Shown: one piece after another, positions 44,316 through 53,510 of the stretch | How positions within the stretch are numbered: position 1 is the stretch's first letter | Layout: each line of letters opens with the position of its first letter | NCBI GenBank assembly: GCA_027603945.1 | Contig: JADIIU010000002.1 | Coordinates: 124,001-188,000, forward strand | Length of the DNA: 64,000 nt | Direction: 5' to 3' | Source: Terramyces sp. JEL0728 | Taxonomy: Eukaryota; Chytridiomycota; Chytridiomycetes; Rhizophydiales; Terramycetaceae | Translations under genes and position numbers: made by a program | The notes under the pieces: generated by a model | Databases searched by the model: none | The model's input: the letters and a program-made list of their open reading frames with translations, nothing else | What the model was told of the DNA's origin: nothing

Positions 44316-45833
44316 ATGAGTATCCAACTGCCGGTGGAAATTTGGTATCAGATATTGCTTTTAGCAGATAATCCAAGAGACTTGTCACATACAAATAAGA
44401 AACTCTATTTCCTTTCACTTAATCCTGCCACTGATGCGCGATGGTTGGTTAACAGATATCACAAGGACGCTTTCTTTGGCGCATTATACCATTGGACAAG
44501 CAATGAATGGAGACAAATGATATATAATGAATGTGAAAACAAGAAACTTGAACCGCCGATTCCAGATGAACGAAAAGGACGGTCGTATGTGAAAACCTGG
44601 TGGTTTGATAAAGCCTCGAAATGCAAGAGATGTAAGGGTTACGGGGATTTGAAACCAAGGAAATTTGACAAAGAATGGATAAAGTTATACCGCCAAGGAA
44701 CTACAAAAAGTGAATCGAACGCAATACTCAGGAAAAAGTTAATTTCCGACATTGATGGACTATCGTGTCCTTTTGAAACACACCAGATGCGCATATTGAT
44801 ATTACTATTCCAGCAGGTGCGAATTGAACCCAGTTTTCTAATGCTAATTAGATTTGCAGCTTCAACTGGACATCCAAAATTACTGTCTCTGCTATTTCAA
44901 TTCACAAGTCTAAATAAGGATTCAACTGTCGAATGGCCAGATACAATAAAAAACAGACTGTACATAACATTAAACTACCACGACGACATGAAGGAATTGT
45001 TTTACCAATCGCTATACACTGGCAAAATAGTGTGCTGCTTCCAAATAATCAACACCAATTTGATGAAACAGTTGCTGGCGAGAGATTGGAGTGATATGCT
45101 CCATGCCTGTGTGCACTCCAACTCAATATCAATATTGCATTTATTTATGGAAAAGAATTCCCAGACAAGACCATTTCATGTGATATCGGCAATTCGCCAT
45201 GCTGCTGTCCCGTTCTTTGGCCAAAAGAAACAGAAAATAATGGCATTAAGGGTCCTAGAAACACTGCCGGACGCTCTTTTAAACGAAGGATCTGAAAGGT
45301 TTGTCATGTTTGCAAGCGAATCTGGACAAGACGACGCACTGCGATACTTGAATAGTAAAGGGCAGCAATTCAATTTCTTGGAAGGGGCACCTTTGTTTAA
45401 TGCTGCAATGTTTGGCCAAGTAAGTACAGTGAAGCTGTTACTGTATGAAATAAGGGTGAACTCGTATATTTTCCATAAGGAGAGGGCAATTGTAATCTGT
45501 CTGCTTATATTTGATCACTTATTGGTTCTTTACGCGTTAATTACTGGATTGATATCGTTGGTCAACGGATGGGTGTGTACTTCTTTGGGACTTGGATATG
45601 CAACGTTTTCAGTCTTTGGATTTGTCAGTGATTCGAGTGCATGGTGCGTAGATTCTTCAACGTACACCGATACCTCCGGAAACAGTCTTTTCATAGTTAT
45701 TTTCTTTGTAGCTGTGTACTTTTTATTCAATCTGTACATACCCTTTGTCCCTCTGCTGCGATCGGTGTTCATGGTGCTGAGGAAAAACAGGATTGACAGG
45801 ACAGTAACTCCAAATTTGACAAGTATCGTATAA
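44316..45833 (+). CDS. F-box-like, repeat-containing protein with membrane-spanning C terminus
   Basis: A 505-residue protein with an unusual combination. The first 40 residues (LPVEIWYQILLLADNPRDLS) look like an F-box. The next 300 residues are helical with ankyrin-like units (RFAASTGHPKLLSLLFQF and FASESGQDDALRYLNSKG). A CKRC pair lies near residue 110. From about residue 390 there are three or so membrane segments (IVICLLIFDHLLVLYALITG and SLFIVIFFVAVYFLFNLYI). F-box plus ankyrin proteins are known, but a membrane-spanning end is unusual. No intron is needed. Its stop is separated by one base from the stop of the convergent SulP gene. Confidence 0.75.
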   Translation: MSIQLPVEIWYQILLLADNPRDLSHTNKKLYFLSLNPATDARWLVNRYHKDAFFGALYHWTSNEWRQMIYNECENKKLEPPIPDERKGRSYVKTWWFDKASKCKRCKGYGDLKPRKFDKEWIKLYRQGTTKSESNAILRKKLISDIDGLSCPFETHQMRILILLFQQVRIEPSFLMLIRFAASTGHPKLLSLLFQFTSLNKDSTVEWPDTIKNRLYITLNYHDDMKELFYQSLYTGKIVCCFQIINTNLMKQLLARDWSDMLHACVHSNSISILHLFMEKNSQTRPFHVISAIRHAAVPFFGQKKQKIMALRVLETLPDALLNEGSERFVMFASESGQDDALRYLNSKGQQFNFLEGAPLFNAAMFGQVSTVKLLLYEIRVNSYIFHKERAIVICLLIFDHLLVLYALITGLISLVNGWVCTSLGLGYATFSVFGFVSDSSAWCVDSSTYTDTSGNSLFIVIFFVAVYFLFNLYIPFVPLLRSVFMVLRKNRIDRTVTPNLTSIV

Positions 45834-45834
45834 T

Positions 45835-47407
45835 TTATTTCAAATAGTACTTTTCGTACAGTATCCACAGTAAACATGTAAACATTCCAGCAACGACTCC
45901 AGAGCTTGGGTCGAAAACAACCACTGAGATGAATGTAATAAACCAAATTGAAGCTTCTTTCAAGTTCTCTAACAATTTCTCACTATTCAACCTTTTGATT
46001 AGTTGATATCCCTTTGTAATCTTCATAACAGTGCTTTGTAGAGATACCATTGTAATGGCAGAAAGCACAGTGAGTGGAATATAGTATACAAAGTCAGTCA
46101 AAAACATAATAGTAATCAAAGAGAAAAACGACGCAAAAAAGTTTGCAAATGGTGTTTGAGCTTCTGTTTGCGTGGCCAATATTGCGCTTCTTGATAATGA
46201 TCCAGCAGGTACATATCCTGAAAAGAAGGGAGTAATCAGATTGGAAATTGTCAGTGCAATCTGATCGTTAATCTCTGTATCGTCTTCAAGGTTGCCAATA
46301 GGAGATAGAGGCGAGGTTGTCAGCCCAGACACAGGAGTAGGTAATCCGGCGGAAGGCGGTGTAATTAACCCTTCTGCTTCAGGGTCGTTTTTAGCAGGCG
46401 TTGGAGGAGGGAATGACTGCAAAATCGCTTTCATCGTCACATATGCAATTAGCGAAATTGAAATTGCATCTGGGATAAGACCAATCATAATCCTGAAATG
46501 CTGTGATCTTGGTGTCAATTCGAGTATTCTCCAAGGCAAAGTCAGGGAAGGCGGTCCAGATACTATTTTCCCAACAATCGCTACTCCAAATGCTTCTTCA
46601 AAAGCTAGCAAGTACGATATCACCGACGTAATAATAATCGACAAGAGCGCCTTTGGCAAATTGATTGGTCTTGCACCTTCTATGTTTTCATATCGTGCCA
46701 ATCTCTTGAAATATGGTCTTAAATCCAGATATGGCTCGATAAATCCAAGCAGATTGATAACAGTAAACACTGACACGCCAACTAAAGCTGTAATGAAGTT
46801 GATGCTTCCAAAGTTATCCAAGATAGCAATCCACGTTCTTGGGACAACAAAAGTCCCAGTGATAGGAGGTAATCGCAATCCAAGCAAATATTTAATCTGA
46901 GCGGTAATAATAGCGACACTAGCTGCGCTTGTAAATGCCTGTACTAATATTGCTGGTAAAATGCATTCAATATATTTTCCTAATTTTGTGATTGTAAATA
47001 TAAACATAATAATTCCACATAAAAAGGACAGGTATTCAGATAACGGTAAAATCAGAGGATATTTCTTCCACATTTCCAGGCCATCCGTTGGTTGATCGGT
47101 AATTACCATTGCTGTGGATAACAATGTATTCCCAACCATCAAAGACATCACCGCGTATGGTCCAATAGACATGAAGGGTGTATATCCGAAAATCAAATGT
47201 GCAAAGCTAGGTATAATTGTGGAATATAATCCTCTTTCTGAGGGCAGATACGCCAGTACTACATATCAGAGCTTTCTTACATGCATATGCCATAGCTTGG
47301 GGGACCAGGATAGTTGACAATGTCAGAGCGGCTAATAAATCTTGTACGAGTTGAACAAATGAGTATGTTTTGATCCAAGATATTATCGGGATGTATTTGA
47401 ATTTCAT
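45835..47407 (-). CDS. SulP-family sulfate/anion transporter lacking STAS domain
   Basis: A SulP (SLC26) anion transporter of 516 residues. The signature VPQAMAYALLA is formed across the 22-nt intron (47259..47280), then LYSTIIPSFAHLIFGYTPFMSIGPYAVMSLMVG-type core sequence (shown in parts) and about ten membrane segments. A long acidic/Pro-rich loop (SAGLPTPVSGLTTSPLSPIG) sits near the middle. The C terminus ends right after the last membrane segment (FTCLLWILYEKYYLK), so the usual cytosolic STAS domain is absent. Substrate is not determined. The stop overlaps AATAAA and is one base from the stop of the F-box gene. Confidence 0.88.
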
Positions 47408-47686
47408 GAGAAAAGTCTAAAATCACGAAAAATCACACCTTTGTGATGTTGGCCGCTGATTTCAACTTTTGGCAGGTTAAAGATCTGAACAATCTCAATG
47501 TTTCAGTCTCAAATACGAAAGATTCCTCATTCTTATTGCTTGTCAGACTAGAATTATCATTTCATGCTGCGCAATATACTATGGCCAGCCAGTCACGCAA
47601 TTGATAGTCCATGTCCGTTTGGATTCTACAAGGACTTTTGCAGGCACAAGTCATCACGTAAAGTTTCAAACGCGTTTTCCCTCAAA

Positions 47687-48077
47687 ATGACAAGCTATTT
47701 GATGGTAAGCTTAAATTGATAAAGTCTGGCGATCCAAAAAAGGAAGATTTCAGAAAATATCTAGAGCGTAATGGAATAATCGACTCATTGACCAAAGGTA
47801 CTCTCTCGCTGAACTAGTATTGGTTGGCCTTTATGAAGAACCTGAAAAACCAGATTCGCCAATAGAGTACATTGTACTAATGCAGATATATTAAACACTT
47901 CCTTGGTGGGCCATCTGAAGTAGACACTGAAGCTTTGAAACATGAAAACGAGGAATTGAAAAGTAGAATTGAAGAAATGCAGGCAAAGATAGATCAATTA
48001 ATGAGCGGTGTAACAAGTTACTTATTTAGCAAACTACTGAAGCCCCAGCGACAACCGAACCGGCGCCAGCGACATGA
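47687..48077 (+). CDS. MYCBP: MYCBP (AMY-1)-like protein
   Basis: A 103-residue protein, the same length as human MYCBP. Markers: KKEDFRKYLERNGIIDSLTK, VLVGLYEEPEKPDSPIE, YIKHFLGG, and a C-terminal leucine-zipper-like helix (LKHENEELKSRIEEMQAKID). Animal MYCBP also associates with cilia and A-kinase anchors. Five small exons with introns 47705..47724, 47798..47817, 47867..47885 and 48010..48029 (19-20 nt). The C terminus is a simple repeat of Ala, Pro, Thr and Glu. AATAAA begins at 48078, directly after the stop. The stop of convergent COA8 is 12 nt away. Confidence 0.93.
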
Positions 48078-48089
48078 AATAAACTTTTT

Positions 48090-48590
48090 TTATTTTGACA
48101 GCAATAAAGGTGTGAAAATTCCGGCTATAAACCACAATACCATTCTAATACGTTCTTTAACCAACTTTTGGTAGCCTCTAATCATTTCTTTTGCAGCGGC
48201 AAGTTCGTACTGTACACCTGGAATGAGCATCTTGAAGTTTTCTTTCCATAATTCCTTGTTATATTCGACCATACGGCTGTGGTTTCTTTCCGAAAATTGT
48301 CTATAGAATTCAGAGTAGTCGTGCGATGTTGGATGTTCCAGCTTTTCTAAATGTGACTGCAGCTCTGTTTGGAATCTTTTGTTGTTTTCTTTCCAGAACA
48401 AATGATGCTTTAAAAGCGAGTCTCTCCTCATCTCCAAGTATGGATGTCGAAATGATGGTTGAAGCATGCGGATATTGCTTATAGGGTGGGGCTGTGATAT
48501 CATATGCGGTGTAGTAATAGAAGGGAGTTTTAATAGTTGGAATGAAGTTGGGATTCTAGCTACAGCTGTTTTTTGTATTGCCTTTAGCAT
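48090..48590 (-). CDS. COA8: COA8/APOPT1-like cytochrome oxidase assembly factor
   Basis: A 166-residue mitochondrial protein. The presequence-like start MLKAIQKTAVARIPTSFQLL is followed by ISQPHPISNIRML (family S-N-x-R motif), the phrase DYSEFYRQFSERNHSRMVEYN and KELWKENFKMLIPG, as in COA8, which protects complex IV assembly from oxidative damage. A short hydrophobic end (MVLWFIAGIFTPLLL) may be a membrane segment, which is not typical of the human protein. No intron is needed. The stop overlaps AATAAA. It is divergent from pyridoxal kinase, with 31 bp between starts. Confidence 0.85.
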   Translation of the reverse strand: MLKAIQKTAVARIPTSFQLLKLPSITTPHMISQPHPISNIRMLQPSFRHPYLEMRRDSLLKHHLFWKENNKRFQTELQSHLEKLEHPTSHDYSEFYRQFSERNHSRMVEYNKELWKENFKMLIPGVQYELAAAKEMIRGYQKLVKERIRMVLWFIAGIFTPLLLSK

Positions 48591-48621
48591 TGAATTTGAT
48601 TAAAAAAAATCTGCAGACAAA

Positions 48622-49524
48622 ATGGCCAAACGAGTTTTATCAATTCAGAGCCATGTGGTATATGGAACGGTTGGCAATAAATGTATACTTGACTGACAAT
48701 TAGCCGCAACGCTTCCACTCCAGCTGCTGGGATTTGAAGTTGATCCATTGAACACAGTTCAGTTTTCCAACCATGCAGAATACGAGATATTTAAAGGATT
48801 AGCTTTCAACAAGCAAAATATTCAGGATTTGTTTCAAGGATTAATTTTGAATGATTTCGTGTCAGAGTACACTCACATTATAACTGGATACTGTGGAAAG
48901 GCAGAATCACTGCTGGAGATTTACAAATTCCTTTTAAAACAAAAGAGGGAGGGCTTGAAGATTGGTTTTCGTGCATTAATTCTAGTTGTTGATCCAGTTC
49001 TCGGTGATGACAATAAGCTTTACGTTTCCAATGACCAGATTCCAATTTACAAACAAATGATTGCATTGGCGGACTTGATTACTCCAAACGGCTTTGAAGC
49101 AGAGTGATATCTTGCTTATTTTAGAATACTATCCGGCATCAAACCAAATGCAGATAATATTCAACAGGTGTTTGACATTTTACATGCTTTCGGACCAAAG
49201 CAAGTGTTAATTACTTCAGTAATAGAATTAAACGATGGGCAAGATAAACTGGTATTGTATGGGTCAGACAATGGCAAGCTGTTCAAGATTTATATTCCAA
49301 AAATTGAAGGCAGATTTGTTGGAACTGGAGATGTTTTCTCTGCCCTAGTTCTTGGGCATTTGGATAAAGGATTGGTGGATGCTTGTGAATTATCTGTAGA
49401 TACCATGCAAAAGATTCTGGAGAACACGTTGCGATTGAAAAGGAAACGGAATGAGCTGGCGTTAGTTGACAGCATAGCAGATATCCTCAACCCAGTTGCA
49501 ACCAGAAAGGCTATATTTTTATGA
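48622..49524 (+). CDS. PDXK: Pyridoxal kinase
   Basis: Phosphorylates pyridoxal, pyridoxine and pyridoxamine to make the cofactor PLP. The 286-residue product starts MAKRVLSIQSHVVYGTVGNK, the usual family opening with the S-H-V-V-x-G-x-V-G-N motif. Other markers: TVQFSNH, LVVDPVLGDDNKLYV, LITPNGFEAEILSG and the phosphate/anion-hole motif FVGTGDVFSALVLGHL. Two 21-nt introns (48683..48703 and 49104..49124). The first falls inside the GNKSA turn. The stop lies within the AATAAA region of the convergent PAF1 gene. Confidence 0.96.
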
Positions 49525-49547
49525 TTTATTAAAAAGTCTTTTTGATG

Positions 49548-50759
49548 TTAGAAATCTTCATCTTCGCCTTCAATTTTGAATAATTCTTGCATCATGTTCT
49601 TTCTCTTTTCCCGTTCTTCAGTGCTCAATTGACGGTGCTTCATCAGTATTCTAGTTGGTCTTTCAATATTCTCTGAATAATACCTGTCGCGCTTACTCTA
49701 AGGTTAGTTTTGGTTACTAATGCTCTGCGTTTCTTGAATTTCAATTGATTTTGAATCGGGCTGTAGAATGCACCTCCTTCCTCTGTTCGCACTTGCAAAA
49801 AGTATGGATAATTACTCTGGGAAGCTTGATGGTCATATTCTCTCTGGAATTTGTATTCGTATTCCTAAAGTCAATATAATGTACAAATTGGTTGATATTG
49901 TATTGATCTTGGCTTTCCAATTTGCGTTTTTGCACAATCTTGGAAATGGTGTCTTTGGTTGGTGTGTAGTAAGCCATCCATGATTCAGCCCTATCTTCGG
50001 TTTTCAGAACTAGTGGCTTCAAAAGCGATTCTTCAAGAGCAAGCAAGTGCTGGTCAGATGGCAGCGACTCGTTAGCAAATTGCTTACTTTGCGTTCAGGA
50101 ATTGGATCTTCGTCGTATGTAACCGTACAGTAATTATCATCCCAATTTTCGAGATCTGGAAAGATTGGAATAATTTCAATTGCTTTCAAATCCTTGTTGC
50201 GCGGATGTTGGAGAGTAGATACCTTGGCATTTCGTACCTTGTCAAATGTCTTTTTGATTGCCGCGACTTGCTCATCAATTGTAAATTCCTTTTCAACGTA
50301 TTTCTTATCGTCATCCTTCTTGCTTCCTCTTCCGTAAGCATTTCTTTGGGAAGAAATAAACTCTGTTCTTCGTAGCCAAGGCACATTGATAACTCCTTGC
50401 GAATCAAGTTTTTTATCTACAGGTTTAATCATCAGTGCTTCATCCTTTGGATCCAGTTTCTGTTTTGTCAGCTTGTAGTTTGGAGTTTGAAATTCCTTTT
50501 CACAAAACCCCAATTGGAATGGATTGCATGGTAGTCCTTGATCTCCATCCGGATGAACTAGTTCATATTTGTAGTTTGAGTGCAGCGATGTTTCCTTGTA
50601 TTTGTAATATCTATCTGCTGCGTGTGGGTATTTCAGTAACACTGGGTCGAATGGTACTTGAGGCAACTCACAGTGGTATCGCAGCTTGAAAGCAAAATCC
50701 TGTCCAGTTTTTCTAATATTACGTGGGATTTACTTTTGGGTTTCTTTTTTGGATGTCAT
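49548..50759 (-). CDS. PAF1: PAF1, core subunit of the Paf1 complex
   Basis: A nuclear protein (376 residues) of the Paf1 complex, which travels with RNA polymerase II and promotes histone modification. Markers: QDFAFKLRYHCELPQVPFDP, FLKYPHAADRYYKY-type (here LLKYPHAADRYYKYKETSL), LDPKDEALM, LRRTEFISSQ, the tyrosine-rich FEYEYKFQREYDHQ and a C-terminal KRRALSKRDR block. Introns: 50713..50733, 50068..50087, 49865..49884 and 49698..49717, all 20-21 nt. The C terminus is short compared with yeast and lacks a long acidic tail. AATAAA is about 16 nt past the stop, overlapping the pyridoxal kinase stop codon. Confidence 0.93.
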
Positions 50760-50784
50760 TTCAAAATGAAGAAAATTAAGCCTT

Positions 50785-51444
50785 TTATTTCTTTGTAGGA
50801 TATGTATCGTAAATACCAATAAAGGAAGTGATGGTTCCGGCCAAACCAACAGTTCCGTCGCTTATGTCCATCCATCCCAATCTTGCAGTTGGGACAATCA
50901 AATCTACGGAATTCTTTACAATTCCTTGCTTCAGTTTGAATTCTTTTGCAGGATCCTTCTTTCCCTTTTCCAATAAAGTTTTTAATTTGTAAGCAGACAA
51001 TACAGCCCCACTCAGCAACCCAAAGAACCACGCTTTGGAGTGGATGGTTGACCACTTCTTTTCATCAGCCAACTTGATGTATCCAACTTTATGGAACCAT
51101 TGCATATGATCAACCACCATCCAAATAAACAGCGAGTATGATTTAAATAATCCAAGAGCCTTTTCAATTGGATCTTTAACGTTCAATGCTGTCAGGAAAT
51201 CTTGCAAGAATTGGACGGACCTAAACATACGCATGAGTTTACGAGATAAACCAACTGCTGACGCTCCTTTTGAAAGCTTTTGAATAGTTTCCTTGTCGCC
51301 TCCATGTGTTTTAAGGTAGTGAATTGGAATTTTTGAGCCATAGGCCACAAGTCTATAGAGCTTGTCGCGACCGTCAGTTTTCTTTAGCCAGTCCAAAAAT
51401 CTGAGTGCTTCTAGTGGGAGAGAGTAAGTTGCTGGTGTAGACAT
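50785..51444 (-). CDS. PEX11: Peroxisomal membrane protein PEX11
   Basis: A 219-residue peroxin that elongates and divides peroxisomes. Markers: FLDWLKKTDGRDKLYRLVAY (amphipathic membrane-shaping helix), LSRKLMRMFRSVQFLQDFL, and the two membrane segments in the second half (SLFIWMVVDHMQWFHKVGYI and GTVGLAGTITSFIGIYDTY). The length is typical. No intron is needed. The stop overlaps AATAAA. PAF1 starts 26 bp downstream on the same strand. Confidence 0.93.
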   Translation of the reverse strand: MSTPATYSLPLEALRFLDWLKKTDGRDKLYRLVAYGSKIPIHYLKTHGGDKETIQKLSKGASAVGLSRKLMRMFRSVQFLQDFLTALNVKDPIEKALGLFKSYSLFIWMVVDHMQWFHKVGYIKLADEKKWSTIHSKAWFFGLLSGAVLSAYKLKTLLEKGKKDPAKEFKLKQGIVKNSVDLIVPTARLGWMDISDGTVGLAGTITSFIGIYDTYPTKK

Positions 51445-51898
51445 TTTTAGTGAAAATATTTGCGGGATTTTTCGGTTTTATCGTTTGCAGGTGATCATCA
51501 GTCGGCCATAGAAATATAAATCACAGGATAGTTGGTGTTTATCAATACGCAAACCTGAACCTACTTTGGTTTCCAGTTGCTTGTGGAATTCCTAGTGAAA
51601 ATTGAAGTTGGAGTAAATGCCAAAAAACATGTGACTGATTCTTCACACCTATTTGGTGAGACATTAATTACTGGTAAAAGAACTGTCAAACGCATATCAA
51701 GCTTCTTGACCTCTACTGTATTGAGACAGCTGTAAGTCGACATCTGCTTACAATATTCCGTCTGTCAAAATTGACTGAATATATCCAATTATCGAACTTG
51801 AAGGAGCACGGATTATCTCCTCATGATGTTTACAGCTCAAACCCCAAAGCTTCAACCGACATTAATCGAGGCTCATCAAATAATTTATTGAGCAGACT
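51445..51898 (+). other. Spacer with an unassigned open stretch
   Basis: A 454-bp interval between PEX11 and an AVT transporter. On the plus strand 51564..51735 reads as a protein-like stretch (VKIEVGVNAKKHVTDSSHLF, later KRTVKRISSFLTSTVLRQL, then stop), but there is no ATG before it in the interval. A minus-strand frame at 51561..51743 (60 codons, ATG) also exists. Neither matches a family I know. AATAAA for the AVT gene lies near 51885. I cannot decide whether a small gene is present. Confidence 0.35.
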
Positions 51899-53187
51899 TC
51901 AAAAGAAGACCCAGACTGTCCCCATACCTCCCATTACTATTCCAGTAGCAGTAATTAACAATTCTATGGCCCATTCAAACTTTGACAACTCTTGGCCAAA
52001 CAAGGACATGTAGCAGCAAGACGGGAAAACAACTGAAACGGTAAAAGCAAATACAGATCCGAGTAATGCCATGACTTTGTGGAATTCGGGAACAGAAACA
52101 GAGATAAACAGGATCAATCCACCAGACAGAGTAATTGAAAGAAATCTGCGCACATTAGGATTCATTTTGAAAAAGTAGCTAAAGATTTGTTCCATCTGTG
52201 AATTTACAGGGCTAATGCTAATTGGATATTTGGTAAAGGCGTTGATGGCGACCAAGCCAATCATCAAGTTGGTTAAAATCTTGTTGTATTCTGGAACGAG
52301 CGGGATATTTTGGGTAATCTACATATTAGTTTTGCAGTACTTCATCCTTGGTGTCAGATCCAAACATTAAATATCCAATTACTCCGACGAACCCGTAATT
52401 CAAAACGACAATGAGATAAGACAGATTCAGTAACTTTGGATACTTTTCAGGTTGTTTCATATCGTGGTAAATCTGTGGAAAAACAAAGATCAACAATTAA
52501 ATTACCTGAATGTCCACAAAATCCAGCCATCAACAGACCAAAGGATAGTGGTATTGGAGAATATGCTGGCGGACCAGCGGATATATTTGCAAAATGGAGA
52601 ATAGATCCAGGCGATTCAGTTTTTGTAAATCCATCGTAGGAAAGGATCCCAATCAAGTTGACCATTGCAATAATCCCAATCAACGAAATATAAGAAATGA
52701 TGGATAGCGACCTTGGCCAAGTTGCTGGGATAACCAAACAGGAGACGATAACCTTTACATAGAATAAACTATACTGGGGAAACAGCGCAATAATTGAATC
52801 TGCAGTTAGAATTACTAGTGCAACAGCGGCAGTGCCCAATTCTAAAAAGAAGATTACGCTGATAAAAGTTCTCCCAGGTACTCCAAATGCAGCTTGTCCG
52901 ATATCGCTATAAGTGAACCCAGCTTCGTCGTTGGCTTTGCATTTGTTCAAGCACTTTCCTAAATGTTTCCCGGTATGGTGGGTAATTACTGCATAAAATA
53001 CTAGAAGGAACAGTCCAAGTCCATACCCGGTAATACTAAACGCAAATGGCAATGACAATAATCCGGTTCCCATTAAAATATTCACCGAATTGAACAAGGA
53101 ATTTGTAAAATTTGATCTTCCACTATTCTCAAATAACTTGAACTTATTCCGCAGTAACATTAGCTGAGTTGGTTCCTGTTCTTGCAT
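51899..53187 (-). CDS. AVT-type amino acid transporter (paralog A)
   Basis: An amino acid/auxin permease-family transporter (SLC32/36/38, yeast AVT1 group), 414 residues with about ten to eleven membrane segments. It opens NSLFNSVNILMGTGLLSLPF, the classic first segment. Introns: 52484..52505 and 52319..52340. The first begins GTAATTT and ends GATCTTTG, not AG; using it yields MAGFCGHSVFPQIYHDMKQP, which matches paralog B exactly in layout and keeps the frame. Normal GT-AG splicing at this spot gives a premature stop. The second sits at the same place as an intron in paralog B. The gene is divergent from paralog B at 53511. Confidence 0.9.
52484..52505 (-). other. GT-TG intron in AVT gene (paralog A)
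   Basis: A 22-nt intron that starts GTAATTT and ends TTGATCTTTG. The branch-like TTGAT lies at the usual distance, but the final AG is TG. The reading frame, the gene length and the paralog alignment (GHSVFPQIYHDM against GHSVFPNLYRDM) all require this end. The only nearby AG (TTCCACAG) shifts the frame to a stop. Confidence 0.7.
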
Positions 53188-53510
53188 CTTTCAAATTTTT
53201 TGGTAAAGTGAAACAGAATACTGCGGCATCCGTAATTTGGCCAAGCTTTAATAATCAAACCCGTGGAGGGAAAGGAATAGCGGTATTAATGCAGGATTCC
53301 ACTGGCTTACAGAATGCTTTCACCCTCCTTGTAATAAGTTTGCCATTCCAACTACATAATAGCCCTTTAATGATTTAATTCTCCTCATATACCTGTTATC
53401 TGAGTGCATGATTCTGACGTATTCATTGGTGTTGATAACGGATAAGAAGAGCAAGGTCCCTGCTTATCGCAAGAGTACAAAAGCACCAGCTCAAATATAA
53501 TTCATTGATA
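53188..53510. promoter_or_regulatory. Shared promoter region of the two AVT genes
   Basis: A 323-bp spacer between head-to-head AVT genes. It is the only divergent spacer of this size that links two paralogs here, so shared control is plausible. No coding frame is supported. I see no motif strong enough to name. Confidence 0.4.
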
